Positions 38,384 to 48,846 of a stretch of 64,000 bases of DNA are shown piece by piece. This DNA comes from Saprospiraceae bacterium (GTDB lineage: Bacteria; Bacteroidota; Bacteroidia; Chitinophagales; Saprospiraceae). Location: contig JAEUUO010000007.1 in the NCBI GenBank assembly GCA_016787575.1, positions 310,001-374,000 on the forward strand, written 5' to 3'. The position numbers and the translations under genes are program-made. Each line of letters opens with the position of its first letter. Positions within the stretch are counted from its first letter, which is position 1. Under the pieces are notes generated by a model. That model made no database searches and was not told the DNA's origin. It saw only the letters and a program-made list of their open reading frames with translations.

Positions 38384-39727
38384 TTGACACATTCCAACTT
38401 AAATATCGAACCATTTGAAAATCAAGAATTTAAGCTTCCAAACAGCTTGTTAAGTCGATTAATGCAGGGAATAAATCGGGAAGATTTGTCAAAAACCATT
38501 GAAGATCTCCTAAAATCCTATCTACTCACCAAAGGTGCTTCGTATATCTCTTTTGAAAATGCCCCCGAATCAGAGCTTTCAACACAATGGCAATCAGCTC
38601 CCTTACATCATTTTTTGAAAGCAGCCGTTCAATTAAAAGAAACGGATCTGTTTATTGAATGGACTTATTTTCTCAAGAAAAAATCAATATCCTTTCCTCT
38701 AAATATACTGATTCCATTGATGGAATGGGCTCGCAATGATTTAAACTTTGCCAAACAAATTGTGCCTTTTTTAGGTCCGCTAGGTCAGCAACTGGCAGCT
38801 CAATTTCCCGAATTTCATATTTTATCAGAACGCCATCATGAAAACCCCTTGCAATTTTCAAAATCAGACCAGAGGATCTTTGCTTTTGAAAGATTTCGGG
38901 ATAAAAAACCAGATGCAGCTTTCAATTATTTTATGCAAATCCACCAGGAACTCAAAGATGTTGAAAAAATAAAGTATTTGCGCATTTTGCAAGTACGTTT
39001 AATTCAAGATGAATGGAATGCGCTGCAAATTCTTTTAAACCCCAAAAAAATTCTATTGCATCAGGAATTAATGTATATAAAATTAAAGACTGACGTATCT
39101 GCTTTCAACAATCAACAAGTACAATTTCAATACTATTTATCGGAAAACAGTTTAGATGCTTATTATTTAAAAATTAGTTCTTCAATCGAACAGGCGATTC
39201 GCTTAAGTCCCTTGCGTTTTTTGATTAATGATGCAATGTGTCAAACTTATTTTAAGTGGATTCAGGAAAAAGAATTCATTCCTGCATTATTAAGGGCGAT
39301 TGATGAGCAAAACTTCTCAGTTCTGGCTATAGCTTGCTTTGAATTTTTACTTAAGCATCAAGCATTGCATGAAGGCCTTCCTTTGGATAATTTATCACAT
39401 ACAATGGATCACGCTTCATTCAATCGCTGTTGCATTAAATGGATTGAAACAGATCAGGACGCAATTGACCTGGAGGCATTTTTAATGTTTATCCGATCTG
39501 AAAAACTATTTTGGACGGACGATTTACTATTAAAAATTATCGCTTTGCGAACCAGCAAAGCACTTCAACGCAAATATGATTTTAGTGTATTTTGGCAATT
39601 GTTACCCTACAAAATCAATCCCTTTTCCGAACAAATTCCCCAAATACCAGATGAATGCAGGATTTATTTTAATTCACTCATCCATTTTGAATCTATTTTA
39701 CAATTCAGAAAAGGAATTCGAAAATAA
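38384..39727 (+). CDS. DUF5691-like cytoplasmic protein
   Basis: 447 residues, all-helical in appearance, without signal peptide or membrane segment. The segment LIPLMEWARNDLNFAKQIVPFLGPLGQQLAAQFPEF resembles the repeat core of DUF5691, a family often encoded beside SWIM-domain and MoxR-ATPase genes; none of these is nearby. The start is TTG at 38384, the first possible in-frame start, lying next to the divergent atpD promoter. Function unknown. Confidence 0.6.
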   Translation: MTHSNLNIEPFENQEFKLPNSLLSRLMQGINREDLSKTIEDLLKSYLLTKGASYISFENAPESELSTQWQSAPLHHFLKAAVQLKETDLFIEWTYFLKKKSISFPLNILIPLMEWARNDLNFAKQIVPFLGPLGQQLAAQFPEFHILSERHHENPLQFSKSDQRIFAFERFRDKKPDAAFNYFMQIHQELKDVEKIKYLRILQVRLIQDEWNALQILLNPKKILLHQELMYIKLKTDVSAFNNQQVQFQYYLSENSLDAYYLKISSSIEQAIRLSPLRFLINDAMCQTYFKWIQEKEFIPALLRAIDEQNFSVLAIACFEFLLKHQALHEGLPLDNLSHTMDHASFNRCCIKWIETDQDAIDLEAFLMFIRSEKLFWTDDLLLKIIALRTSKALQRKYDFSVFWQLLPYKINPFSEQIPQIPDECRIYFNSLIHFESILQFRKGIRK

Positions 39728-39745
39728 AAACAAACAGAACTCCAG

Positions 39746-40960
39746 TTATTTTTCAAAACGGTAATACAAACTACAGGAATGTTCTTTTGAAAAATAGTTT
39801 TTTGCTGCAGTTTGTATATTGGATTTTGTTAAGTTCAAATAATTTTCAAGCTCCGTATGAATTAACTCCGGATTACCCAACCATTCTGCATAAGATAAAT
39901 TCAGGGCTTGATTGATAGCGCCCATTTGCGAAAACAAATACGCTGATTCATTTTTATTCATATACTTCTCCCAGGTGCGATCGTCAAGTTCTTTGGTTTG
40001 GATCTCTTCAAGGATGTTCCAAAATACTGCCTCTGCTTCTTCAATCGAATGTCCCGGATTCAACTTCCCTTCAACCAAAATTAAACCGGGATCAGTTGTT
40101 GCAGTGATGTAACAGTCAATTCCCGAACAAATCATCAATTCCTTTCGCAATTTTTTATACAACAGCGATGATTTTCCTTCAGACAAAATATCGGTCATAA
40201 AATCTACTGCATAAAAATCAGGATCCATCCGACCGCAATATGGAAATGCCAGATAAAATCCTTCCTCAGGCATTTCTTTCATGATTGTTTTTGTCCGATG
40301 TGCCAGAATTTTTTCTTCAGCAGGATAGTAACGGCTGAGCGAAATTCCGGCATTAATTTTTCCAAAATAGGTTTGGATCATTTTTTTTGTTTCATCCACA
40401 TTAAAATTCCCATGGATTACTAAAACTGCATTGGAGGGAGTATAAAATGTATGATAAAACTGCTCCGCATCTTCCAATTTTAAATTTTTTAATTGTTGCT
40501 GATCGAATCCAATTACCGGCCAACGATAGGGATGTGTTTTATAAGCCATTTGCATCAGAATGTGGTTAAAATCACCGTACGGATTGTTGAGATACATTTC
40601 GCTAAATTCTTCAATCACAACCCGCTGTTGTGTTTTAAAATCTTTTTGACTTACATGAAATCCACTGATGCGATTGGACTCAAGCGCCAGTAATAATTCT
40701 AATTGATTGGAAGGCGCAACAGAATAATATTGGGTCGTATCGGTTGTAGTAAAAGCATTGCATTCACCACCTGCATTTTGGAGAATGGAATCAAAATCAA
40801 TTCCCGGTCCATTATTTGAAAACATCAAATGTTCAAACAAATGGGCGATTCCTGTTTTCGTATCTTGTTCGTCACGTGAACCCACTTTATACAACACACA
40901 AACCGCAACCAAAGCAGTAGACGGATCCGGTTGCAATAAGACCGTCAGCCCATTGTCCAA
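39746..40960 (-). CDS. M16 family zinc metallopeptidase
   Basis: 404 residues from TTG at 40960. The inverted zinc motif HLFEH (HxxEH) is near residue 41, with the third ligand in VIEEFSE about 75 residues later, and a second, inactive M16 half follows. Members normally start about ten residues before the conserved LDNGLTVL; here the frame is open upstream to 41014 and encodes a plausible PLIPHFQKHH, but contains no ATG, GTG or TTG, so the true start may be a CTG at 41014 or 41008. Either would overlap or abut the fumC stop. Cytoplasmic or periplasmic location is unclear, since no signal peptide is visible. Confidence 0.85.
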   Translation of the reverse strand: MDNGLTVLLQPDPSTALVAVCVLYKVGSRDEQDTKTGIAHLFEHLMFSNNGPGIDFDSILQNAGGECNAFTTTDTTQYYSVAPSNQLELLLALESNRISGFHVSQKDFKTQQRVVIEEFSEMYLNNPYGDFNHILMQMAYKTHPYRWPVIGFDQQQLKNLKLEDAEQFYHTFYTPSNAVLVIHGNFNVDETKKMIQTYFGKINAGISLSRYYPAEEKILAHRTKTIMKEMPEEGFYLAFPYCGRMDPDFYAVDFMTDILSEGKSSLLYKKLRKELMICSGIDCYITATTDPGLILVEGKLNPGHSIEEAEAVFWNILEEIQTKELDDRTWEKYMNKNESAYLFSQMGAINQALNLSYAEWLGNPELIHTELENYLNLTKSNIQTAAKNYFSKEHSCSLYYRFEK

Positions 40961-41010
40961 ATGATGTTTTTGAAAATGGGGAATTAAAGGATTGATTGAA
41001 GAATTCAGAT

Positions 41011-42426
41011 TCAGGATTTATTAATTGGATCAAGCGAACCAACCATGTGTTCAGGGACAACCCACTGATCAAATTCTTTTTCTGTAAGGTATCCAAGTTT
41101 TAAAGCAACTTGTTTAAGAGTCAAACCCTCTTTGTGAGCCGTTTGAGCAATTTCAGCAGCTTTATAATAGCCAATTTTTGTATTCAAAGCAGTTACGAGC
41201 ATTAAAGAGTTATCCAGATTTTTCTTAATGTTTTCAGGAATTGCACGAATTCCAGTAGCACATTTATCATTAAAGGAAACACAAACATCGCCAATCAGTT
41301 TTGCAGAATGTAAAAAATTAGCGATCATAAGTGGTTTAAAGACATTGAGTTCAAAATGACCGTTGGAGCCCCCAATGTTTATAGCAACATCATTGCCCAT
41401 GACTTGTGCTGCTACCATGGTCATGGCTTCACATTGGGTAGGATTTACTTTTCCCGGCATAATTGACGAACCTGGTTCATTGTCCGGAATAAAAATTTCA
41501 CCGATTCCGCAACGTGGGCCGGAAGCTAAAAGACGGATGTCGTTGGCAATTTTCATCAAACTAACTGCCACGGTTTTTAAAGTGCCATGAGCGGCAACGA
41601 CGGCATCGTGAGCAGCCAGCGCTTCAAATTTATTTTCTGCAGTGACGAAGGGGCATCCGGTTAACTGAGCAATGTGCTTGGCAACATTTACAGCATAGCC
41701 TGGGGGTGTATTGATGCCGGTTCCAACAGCAGTTCCTCCTAATGCCAATTCGGAAAGATGATTGAGTGAAAAACGGATGGCACGCAAGCCATGATCCAAT
41801 TGGGATACGTAGCCAGAAAATTCCTGTCCAAGCGTAAGTGGAGTCGCATCCATTAAATGCGTCCTTCCAATTTTAACTATCCGATAATTTTCTTTTGCTT
41901 TCTGATCCAGTGTATCTCTTAATTTCTCAATTCCTGGAATGGTACATTCAAGCATTATTTTATATGCAGCAATGTGCATGGCCGTTGGAAACGTATCGTT
42001 GGATGATTGGGATTTATTTACATCGTCATTTGGATTGAGGACTTTTTTTTCATCCAATAAATTACCACCCTGCAAAACATGTGCCCTGTTGGCAATAACT
42101 TCATTGACATTCATATTGGATTGGGTACCAGAACCGGTTTGCCAAACCACTAATGGGAATTGATCATCCAATCTGCCCTCCAAAATTTCATCACATACTT
42201 GGGCGATTAAGTTGCATTTATCCTCCGGCAAAACACCTGCATCGCGATTGGTCAGTGCAGCTGCTTTTTTCAAATAAGCAAACGCCCTGATTATTTCAAT
42301 AGGCATTTGATCGGTTTCCCTGGCAATTTTAAAATTATCAATCGATCGTTGTGTTTGTGCCCCCCAATACACATGAGCCGGCACTTCTACAATGCCCATG
42401 GTGTCTTTCTCCTTCCTAAATTGCAT
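41011..42426 (-). CDS. fumC: Fumarate hydratase class II
   Basis: 471 residues from ATG at 42426 ([28 protein letters not shown], the standard FumC N-terminus); an ATG at 42447 would add seven residues. The lyase signature [15 protein letters not shown] is intact, as is [20 protein letters not shown] with its catalytic His. It catalyses reversible hydration of fumarate to malate in the TCA cycle. The M16 peptidase lies immediately downstream. Confidence 0.97.
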   Translation of the reverse strand: MQFRKEKDTMGIVEVPAHVYWGAQTQRSIDNFKIARETDQMPIEIIRAFAYLKKAAALTNRDAGVLPEDKCNLIAQVCDEILEGRLDDQFPLVVWQTGSGTQSNMNVNEVIANRAHVLQGGNLLDEKKVLNPNDDVNKSQSSNDTFPTAMHIAAYKIMLECTIPGIEKLRDTLDQKAKENYRIVKIGRTHLMDATPLTLGQEFSGYVSQLDHGLRAIRFSLNHLSELALGGTAVGTGINTPPGYAVNVAKHIAQLTGCPFVTAENKFEALAAHDAVVAAHGTLKTVAVSLMKIANDIRLLASGPRCGIGEIFIPDNEPGSSIMPGKVNPTQCEAMTMVAAQVMGNDVAINIGGSNGHFELNVFKPLMIANFLHSAKLIGDVCVSFNDKCATGIRAIPENIKKNLDNSLMLVTALNTKIGYYKAAEIAQTAHKEGLTLKQVALKLGYLTEKEFDQWVVPEHMVGSLDPINKS

Positions 42427-42551
42427 ATAAAAATTATTGAAATGCAAAGATAGTATAAATGAGAAGTATAGCCGTTTGTGTACTTACCAATTTCCAATTT
42501 TTCGAATTGGTGTTTTGGCTAGACATTCTCAGCAACCATAAATTTTACTAA

Positions 42552-44909
42552 TTAAAGTACAATAATCGTATACTTTGTCTTTGTACCTTCAAGACATGCA
42601 TAATAAATGCCCTCAACCAGTTGAGTAATATCAACCGAATAATCAGTTGTTAAAATAGTTTCTAAACATAAAATCCCTATCGAATTATAAATAGAAACTT
42701 TACATCCAACCATTGATGTTGCAGATTGAATAAAAAATTTATCTTCAGCTGGATTTGGAAACAAATAAATTCGATCCTTATTTATAATAGATACTTGTGT
42801 ACTTAATTTGCTGCCACTCAATTTAAATCCATCCAATGCAGCCATCATGCGAATGGACTGCTGTGCAGTTATCGGATCATTGTACAGTTTATACAATAAA
42901 CGAACCGAATCACGCCTTCTTGATTGAATATCCAATTTAAAAAATGAAGAAGGGTTAAATTGACCATCGAGTCTTTCAGGTACCGATTCCAAAAAATAGC
43001 TGGTATCCGGAAAAACTAAATACAGTTCTTTGCTTGAATTGTTTCCACCATAAGCCCAGGCAGAATATTCAAGTTCTATTTGATCAAAATGTTGAAGATC
43101 CATCCAGGGTGAATACAAATACGAAGTGTCTATAAAACGGTAAAAACTCTCGTCTTTGTCAAAATTGTCGGTGTACAAACATTTAGTACCCAAATCACCG
43201 GAAATATCTTTTGATGGAAAATTACTGGAAGGTATTGGAATTTCTGAAAAATCACCCCGCTTCCAACGCACATTTAAATCAGATCCCACATGTTGCCAAT
43301 CAAAATCCATTACAAAATCATCTTCGTACCCGGCTTCTAATACAATGCGAATATTGGTATCCTTTTGAAAAAAAATGGATGGAATCCAATCTTGTTGATA
43401 CGCCCATTTTCCTGCATACAAACTCCATGTTTGTTCATAAATGTTTTTAAAAATCACATAACCAGAATCATTGCTGCTTAATTCGTACTCATAATCAGGA
43501 TTGGTCAAAAGTACTTTACCATTTGCAATGGGCTTCATGTGCTCTTTATTAACGAGCTGTATTTGCAATTGGTGTTTTGGCAATTCCAGCAATGCAATGT
43601 CCAATTGCAAAATTTGATTTCGTTGAAGCAAGACACGAACTGTTTTTTCGAAATACCCCTTATAATACACACGCACTGTTGCGCTATCCGCTTCTGGAAA
43701 ACCCGTTTTTAATTCACCTTTTAAATTTGAACGCGCCTCCTGACTTCTGCCGTTTTGTTCAATGGTCACTGTAGCATTGTAAATCGGTTCCAATGAAATG
43801 GAATCTACAATTTTTGCATGCAAATAGGCAGGTTGATTGGAATCATATTTCAATACATACATCCCGTTTTCAATATCGGATGCAATGCAAATACCTGAAT
43901 TAAAAAATGGATAAACACTCCAACATCCACGAAATCCTGCTTTATTCTTTTGAAGGGTATCTGTATCATAATAAGCTACTTCCAATAAATTGAATGGATC
44001 TTTTGTATCCAAAATGCGCACTCCTTCTGAGTAATATGCAACATATAGTTTATCGCCTTTATGAAAAACATTGTGTGGAACTAAAAATCTTGATTGATCT
44101 CCGCCTATTTTAAATTCATCTGTTTTACGAATATATGTTGGATCAGAAACATCCCAGGCTTCAACCGCAGCTCCTGATGTTTCATCTGTTGTATATAAAA
44201 TCGGGCGGTCTTTTTCTATCCAAACGGAATGTGTAAAATGTCCCGAACTTTCATGCTCACCAATTCGTTTTGGATTTTTCCGGTCCTTTAGGTCCCAAAT
44301 ACTAAAAATACCATTGTATATAGCCGCAGCATACAAGGTATCGCGATATACATGCACCTCGTGCATGTACTCAAATCGTTCAGAAACGATCCATTCCGGT
44401 TGCATGGGATTTTGATTGGGATCCAAAATGATAAATCCCCCAACACCTGCCGAACCTGCCAGATAGATATAATTTTTATCATCAATATAAAGGGTATGAG
44501 ATGCAGAAAGCTGGATGCTATCGCCTGCAGCATTGAAACAGGTTTTTACAAATGCGTGCTCTAAGCTGTTCATATCTATAATCAAAAGACCATCCCCAGA
44601 TTCCGATACGATGTAAGCAAAATCTCCTGCTGTTTTTAATTCTCTCCAAATCGAAGCCGTGCAGGGGATAAATTTCAGAAGCAACGGATTCGTTGGATCC
44701 AATAAAGAATAGATTCGGACTCCCTCACTGGTACCCAATAAAGCATATTCATGGCTATTGGAATCGGTATATCCCCAAATGCTACTGGCCGATTCTGGAA
44801 TTTGAACTTGCGCCAATAATTCGATATGGTATGCAGCTTGAGCATATAAATAACTGTTAAACAGATATATTACATATAATAAAATAAATTTATATTTATA
44901 ATGCTTCAT
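42552..44909 (-). CDS. Choice-of-anchor B family protein with T9SS type A sorting domain
   Basis: 785 residues: a signal peptide ending YAQAA, an LVIVD-repeat propeller (about 30-360; YALLGTSEGVRIYSLLDPTNP, TLYAAAIYNGIFSIWDLKDRKNP, KLYVAYYSEGVRILDTKDP), two carboxypeptidase-regulatory-like beta domains (about 370-530), a jelly-roll region (about 540-700), and a C-terminal sorting domain (LFPNPAEDKFFIQ ... VEGIYYACLEG) from about 715. The layout is that of the choice-of-anchor B surface proteins. It should be exported by T9SS and anchored at the cell surface. Ligand unknown. Confidence 0.85.
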   Translation of the reverse strand: MKHYKYKFILLYVIYLFNSYLYAQAAYHIELLAQVQIPESASSIWGYTDSNSHEYALLGTSEGVRIYSLLDPTNPLLLKFIPCTASIWRELKTAGDFAYIVSESGDGLLIIDMNSLEHAFVKTCFNAAGDSIQLSASHTLYIDDKNYIYLAGSAGVGGFIILDPNQNPMQPEWIVSERFEYMHEVHVYRDTLYAAAIYNGIFSIWDLKDRKNPKRIGEHESSGHFTHSVWIEKDRPILYTTDETSGAAVEAWDVSDPTYIRKTDEFKIGGDQSRFLVPHNVFHKGDKLYVAYYSEGVRILDTKDPFNLLEVAYYDTDTLQKNKAGFRGCWSVYPFFNSGICIASDIENGMYVLKYDSNQPAYLHAKIVDSISLEPIYNATVTIEQNGRSQEARSNLKGELKTGFPEADSATVRVYYKGYFEKTVRVLLQRNQILQLDIALLELPKHQLQIQLVNKEHMKPIANGKVLLTNPDYEYELSSNDSGYVIFKNIYEQTWSLYAGKWAYQQDWIPSIFFQKDTNIRIVLEAGYEDDFVMDFDWQHVGSDLNVRWKRGDFSEIPIPSSNFPSKDISGDLGTKCLYTDNFDKDESFYRFIDTSYLYSPWMDLQHFDQIELEYSAWAYGGNNSSKELYLVFPDTSYFLESVPERLDGQFNPSSFFKLDIQSRRRDSVRLLYKLYNDPITAQQSIRMMAALDGFKLSGSKLSTQVSIINKDRIYLFPNPAEDKFFIQSATSMVGCKVSIYNSIGILCLETILTTDYSVDITQLVEGIYYACLEGTKTKYTIIVL

Positions 44910-45009
44910 TTAGTTTAAAAATAATAAATCAAAGTCAACGAAATCGAAAATTAGAACGTTTTATAGAGGATATTATTAAATTTTAACACCTGTGCTACCC
45001 TTATTTGTC

Positions 45010-45017
45010 TAATTTTG
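45010..45017 (+). promoter_or_regulatory. Possible -7 promoter element of the type B sorting protein gene
   Basis: TAATTTTG matches TAnnTTTG exactly and lies 22 bp before the ATG at 45040. A clear -33 TTTG at the right distance is lacking. Confidence 0.4.
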
Positions 45018-45039
45018 TAACTTCCAAAAATAATGGATC

Positions 45040-47640
45040 ATGCGTTATCTAGCTTTTATAGTGTGTTTTGTATTTATTTCAATAACTGGCTATACTCAAC
45101 CTTTGCAATTTATAGACAAACACGACAGCCTTTCATTTAAAGAAGTCGATGTAGTAACCAACAACAAAGGTGGCTGGATGTGCGCAATGTTACGAGCAGA
45201 TTCAATTCTTACCATGACTGAATTTAATCATTGCGGCGAAGTGATTGGTTGCAATACCTTACAAATTCCTAATTCAGTTAAATTGAGCCATGTGCAATTA
45301 AATTACTTAAGGCAAGATGTTTACCTGATATTGGCTACCCTTGTAACTGGATCAAATTCAAGAATTTTAAGTTTGATCTATACCAACACCGGAACCATTT
45401 CTGCTTCAAAAGTCTTTGGTACCGCTGCTGTCAATACTAATTTTCAACCACTTGTTTCCATAGTTGATCAGGATCATATTTTAATTGCTTTTAATTATGG
45501 CAACAATCCGGACTCAATTCGCGGCAAAATTTTTATGATGAATCGCAATTTAATCAGCCGTTGGTCAAAAGATTTTTCAGCAAATACGCCCTTGCGATGG
45601 GTAAAACAAACTGATAAAAATGAATTTTATGTTGGGGCTGGTTCCAATGTTATGAAATTTGATACCACTGGAAAAAATTTATGGTCAAAAAATATTGCCA
45701 ATCATCAATTGATGTTTAACAGTGTACTTAACAACGATACGGCCATTTATTTTTCAACCGATTTTATTGATTCTAGACCGGATACAGCAGCTATCAAAAG
45801 ATCGCGATACAAACAAGTTATTGCTTTGCGTGAAGATGGTAAATTTTTATGGTTTACAGATCGGATCCGGGCATATAAAAATGACAGCTTTCTTGCAGAA
45901 TACAACAGCCGATTGTTATTTGACGGCAGTAAAAATATTGTATTAAATACCATAGATACCATCAAAGGAGATAGCATTCCATCTATTTTTGCTCATAGTT
46001 GGGATGGTCTTGGCAAGGCAAGTGGTTCTAAATATTGGTCTGCGAATTCAAAAGTCACTGACTACAAATCTGCTTTATTGAATGATGGAAACTTTGCAGT
46101 AAACATTGCAATGGACCGTGGGATTCTGAATGCAAAAACAAGTATGACTTATGAAACATGTGATAATGGTTCCTATAAAGATTCTGTAAGAGCCCCCATT
46201 TTAATTCAAAACAATCCATTAAATGATTTAACAGACGCACCGGTAACCAGCCTGGATTTTGCTTTGCGAAGTTTAGCAGATACTCTAAAATTTCCACGTC
46301 AATGCGAAATTTTTGATTTAAAAGATGGCGAGGTTCCTACACCATTATGCAAAGGAGATTCTGTATTTCTCCAGGGTATATTATTACCCAATGCAACGTA
46401 TTCCTGGAGTAACGGAAGCAATCAATCCGGTACCTGGGTAAAAGTTGCAGGAAATTATTTTTTAACTGTCAACTATTGTGGGAAAACAGTTACCATTACC
46501 TATAAAGTATTTTACATCAGTTTTCCGGATCAAACCATTGCTTTACAAGAATGCGATTATCCATTCCGTCTGGACCCAAAACAAGGTCCTGATGCAACAT
46601 ACAAATGGCCCAATGGTGAAACAACTTCCTTTTTAGATATCAGCGGTCCAGGCACATACAATGTTACCGTAACACGTTGCGAAGCTCCTTATCAAATAAG
46701 TTATGTTGTAAGTTTAAAAACATTTAGAGATACCACCATACCATTTACTATTTGCAATTATCCGGATTTCTTATTTCCAAATAAGTTTGTCGGACCAAGC
46801 GCACGCTTTGTGTGGGACAATGGAGATACCACCGGTTTCAGAGTAATTTCCGGTCCGGGTAAATACACTGCCAATGTGAATTATTGTCAATCTAATTTCA
46901 AAATAACTTTTGATGTTGGATTGGATCCAATGCCCAATAAAAATTTTGATTTCAATGTTTGTAAATATCCATTTCAAATTTACGGATTTACAGGGCGGGA
47001 TGGAGTAAGTTACCGTTGGACAGATGGAGATACTTCCAAAGGCGTCCGGACAATAAATAATCCGGGATTATATACTGTTGTAAATTATTACTGCCGGGAT
47101 TCTTTCCGCTATACTTACAATGTTTTTTTAGAAAAATTTAATAATCAATCTACGGTGTTGCAAGATTCCTGTGCAATTATTGAAGAAGATAGCATTGCAT
47201 TGGTACCATTTATTGATTATGCAGACTCCTATGAATGGGAAAACGGGGATACTTCCAGAACCCGAAAAGTAAATCGGATTGGTACCTATCGTGTCACTAT
47301 GAAATATTGCAATCAAGAATTTGTGCATGATTTTGAAGTCAAAGATTTTTCTGAATCCTATTTATTATTTCCTAATGTTTTTCCCCCCAATTCAGAAATT
47401 AAAATCAATCAAATCTACAAACCTGCTGTAAAATACAGTGGAACCATTTCCGAATATCAAATCGAAATTTACAATCGCTGGGGACAAAAGATCTTTACCA
47501 GTAATAAAATAGATGAAGGTTGGAATGGAGATTATAAAGGTGCACAAGCACCCATCGATACTTATACGTATTACGCAATCATGAAAACAGATTGTGGCTC
47601 TAAAAAAGTATTCCGTGGAAGCGTGACTTTGATTAGGTGA
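45040..47640 (+). CDS. Secreted repeat protein with T9SS type B (CHU_C) sorting domain
   Basis: 866 residues with a signal peptide ending GYTQ. Residues about 25-400 look like a six-bladed beta-propeller. Five Ig-like repeats of about 75 residues follow, with recurring YxWSNG/YKWPNG/FVWDNG/YRWTDG/YEWENG and GTY/GKY motifs, each holding a Cys pair. The end (IEIYNRWGQKIF ... GWNGDYKG ... FRGSVTLIR) is the type B gliding-type sorting domain, so the protein is a T9SS substrate for surface attachment or release. Function unknown, probably adhesive. The stop TGA lies inside the first unit of a 7-bp array. Confidence 0.87.
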   Translation: MRYLAFIVCFVFISITGYTQPLQFIDKHDSLSFKEVDVVTNNKGGWMCAMLRADSILTMTEFNHCGEVIGCNTLQIPNSVKLSHVQLNYLRQDVYLILATLVTGSNSRILSLIYTNTGTISASKVFGTAAVNTNFQPLVSIVDQDHILIAFNYGNNPDSIRGKIFMMNRNLISRWSKDFSANTPLRWVKQTDKNEFYVGAGSNVMKFDTTGKNLWSKNIANHQLMFNSVLNNDTAIYFSTDFIDSRPDTAAIKRSRYKQVIALREDGKFLWFTDRIRAYKNDSFLAEYNSRLLFDGSKNIVLNTIDTIKGDSIPSIFAHSWDGLGKASGSKYWSANSKVTDYKSALLNDGNFAVNIAMDRGILNAKTSMTYETCDNGSYKDSVRAPILIQNNPLNDLTDAPVTSLDFALRSLADTLKFPRQCEIFDLKDGEVPTPLCKGDSVFLQGILLPNATYSWSNGSNQSGTWVKVAGNYFLTVNYCGKTVTITYKVFYISFPDQTIALQECDYPFRLDPKQGPDATYKWPNGETTSFLDISGPGTYNVTVTRCEAPYQISYVVSLKTFRDTTIPFTICNYPDFLFPNKFVGPSARFVWDNGDTTGFRVISGPGKYTANVNYCQSNFKITFDVGLDPMPNKNFDFNVCKYPFQIYGFTGRDGVSYRWTDGDTSKGVRTINNPGLYTVVNYYCRDSFRYTYNVFLEKFNNQSTVLQDSCAIIEEDSIALVPFIDYADSYEWENGDTSRTRKVNRIGTYRVTMKYCNQEFVHDFEVKDFSESYLLFPNVFPPNSEIKINQIYKPAVKYSGTISEYQIEIYNRWGQKIFTSNKIDEGWNGDYKGAQAPIDTYTYYAIMKTDCGSKKVFRGSVTLIR

Positions 47641-47668
47641 TAGGTGGTAGTTGACAGTTGGTAGTTGG
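47634..47668 (+). repeat. Heptanucleotide array TAGGTGA-type, five units
   Basis: Units TAGGTGA, TAGGTGG, TAGTTGA, CAGTTGG, TAGTTGG. It is the same family as the array at 7264, again begun within the last codons of a gene. Confidence 0.75.
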
Positions 47669-47738
47669 TAGGAGTAAATTTTTATTGGTTAATTTTTGAA
47701 AGTTAACATTGCATTTTAAGTCGTAATTGATTTCGTAA

Positions 47739-48692
47739 TTAATTATTAATGTCCAACGACATAATGCTGCCTTCCGAACCGCATAACCAATAATAAGTTC
47801 CATCAAAATAAATATCTTTCACATCGAATACCGGTAAATCATCCAATACGATCCAATCGTCGCCGGAATTTCTGGTAATGAGGATGGTTCCATTTTCGCC
47901 TGCAATCATTCCCTCCTTTTCATTTTTAAAACAGATTGCTTTTAATGGAGCCCGACTTCCAATGATTCCTCCTTTACGAATTTTAATAAACCGAACTGGA
48001 TTCGCAACAATTTTATAAACCGTTCCTGCAACACCAAGCATAAATAAATTGCCTTGAGCCGTTTTTGAAAAATCAACAAATTGATCTCCACTAATATCCA
48101 ATGTATCCCAATGCTTGCCTGCATTTTTAGAATGCACAACCAATCCATAACCCGCAGCCAACCAATTCGAACTGTCTATGTAACAAATAGCATTCAATTC
48201 ATGCCGACTTTCAAAAACCGTTTGTGTTGAATCTGAGTATATGGAAAATCGCTCAATGCTGCCAGTGCCGTTTGCATTGACTGCCATAATAAGTTGATCA
48301 TTAAAAGCAGCTATCGATCGTATAAAACGAAAGGAACCTGTATGTTTTAATTTTTGAATACGGAGCGGACTTTCATTTAAATGATATGCCCACAACTCAA
48401 TGCCCATTCCAATCACCTGCCCTCCACTCGTTCCGTAAATACAGAAGAGCTCCTTGTCTGATAGTGAATCCACTTGCCAATGTTTCCAAGTATCCTGTGT
48501 ACTCGCAGTAATGCCGGCGGACCAGGTAGTACCCCCGACCACATAAGCTTGTCTTGAATCTGTAAACCAAATTCCGCTCAACTCTTTATCGGAAATTTTA
48601 ATAAAATCATGGTACTCGATTTGTTCGTGTTTAGTGCAGGAAATTAAAAGTAAAATCCATAATGAAATCACACAGCATCGAATCATCAACAT
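47739..48692 (-). CDS. Lipoprotein with Ycf48/BNR-like propeller
   Basis: 317 residues with a lipobox LLLISC (Cys near 19). The mature protein has propeller-like repeats: IWFTDSRQAYVVGG, LAAGYGLVVHSKNAGKHWDTL, KNEKEGMIAGENGTILITRNSGDDWIVL. They resemble Ycf48-like photosystem assembly factors, a resemblance of fold rather than function in a non-phototroph. It is probably anchored in the outer or inner membrane facing the periplasm. ATG at 48692 or 48686 are both possible starts. Role unknown. Confidence 0.75.
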   Translation of the reverse strand: MLMIRCCVISLWILLLISCTKHEQIEYHDFIKISDKELSGIWFTDSRQAYVVGGTTWSAGITASTQDTWKHWQVDSLSDKELFCIYGTSGGQVIGMGIELWAYHLNESPLRIQKLKHTGSFRFIRSIAAFNDQLIMAVNANGTGSIERFSIYSDSTQTVFESRHELNAICYIDSSNWLAAGYGLVVHSKNAGKHWDTLDISGDQFVDFSKTAQGNLFMLGVAGTVYKIVANPVRFIKIRKGGIIGSRAPLKAICFKNEKEGMIAGENGTILITRNSGDDWIVLDDLPVFDVKDIYFDGTYYWLCGSEGSIMSLDINN

Positions 48693-48846
48693 GGCTGGTA
48701 TGCATTAAATAAACTCATGACTATTTCTAATTGGCATTTCAACAAAACTACAGCAAATTTCAATTCAGGGTCCTTTCTTTAAAATCAATTTCAAAAATTG
48801 CAATCTTTTTTGAATATTGCAGTCCGTTTCATTTAAAATTCAAGTC

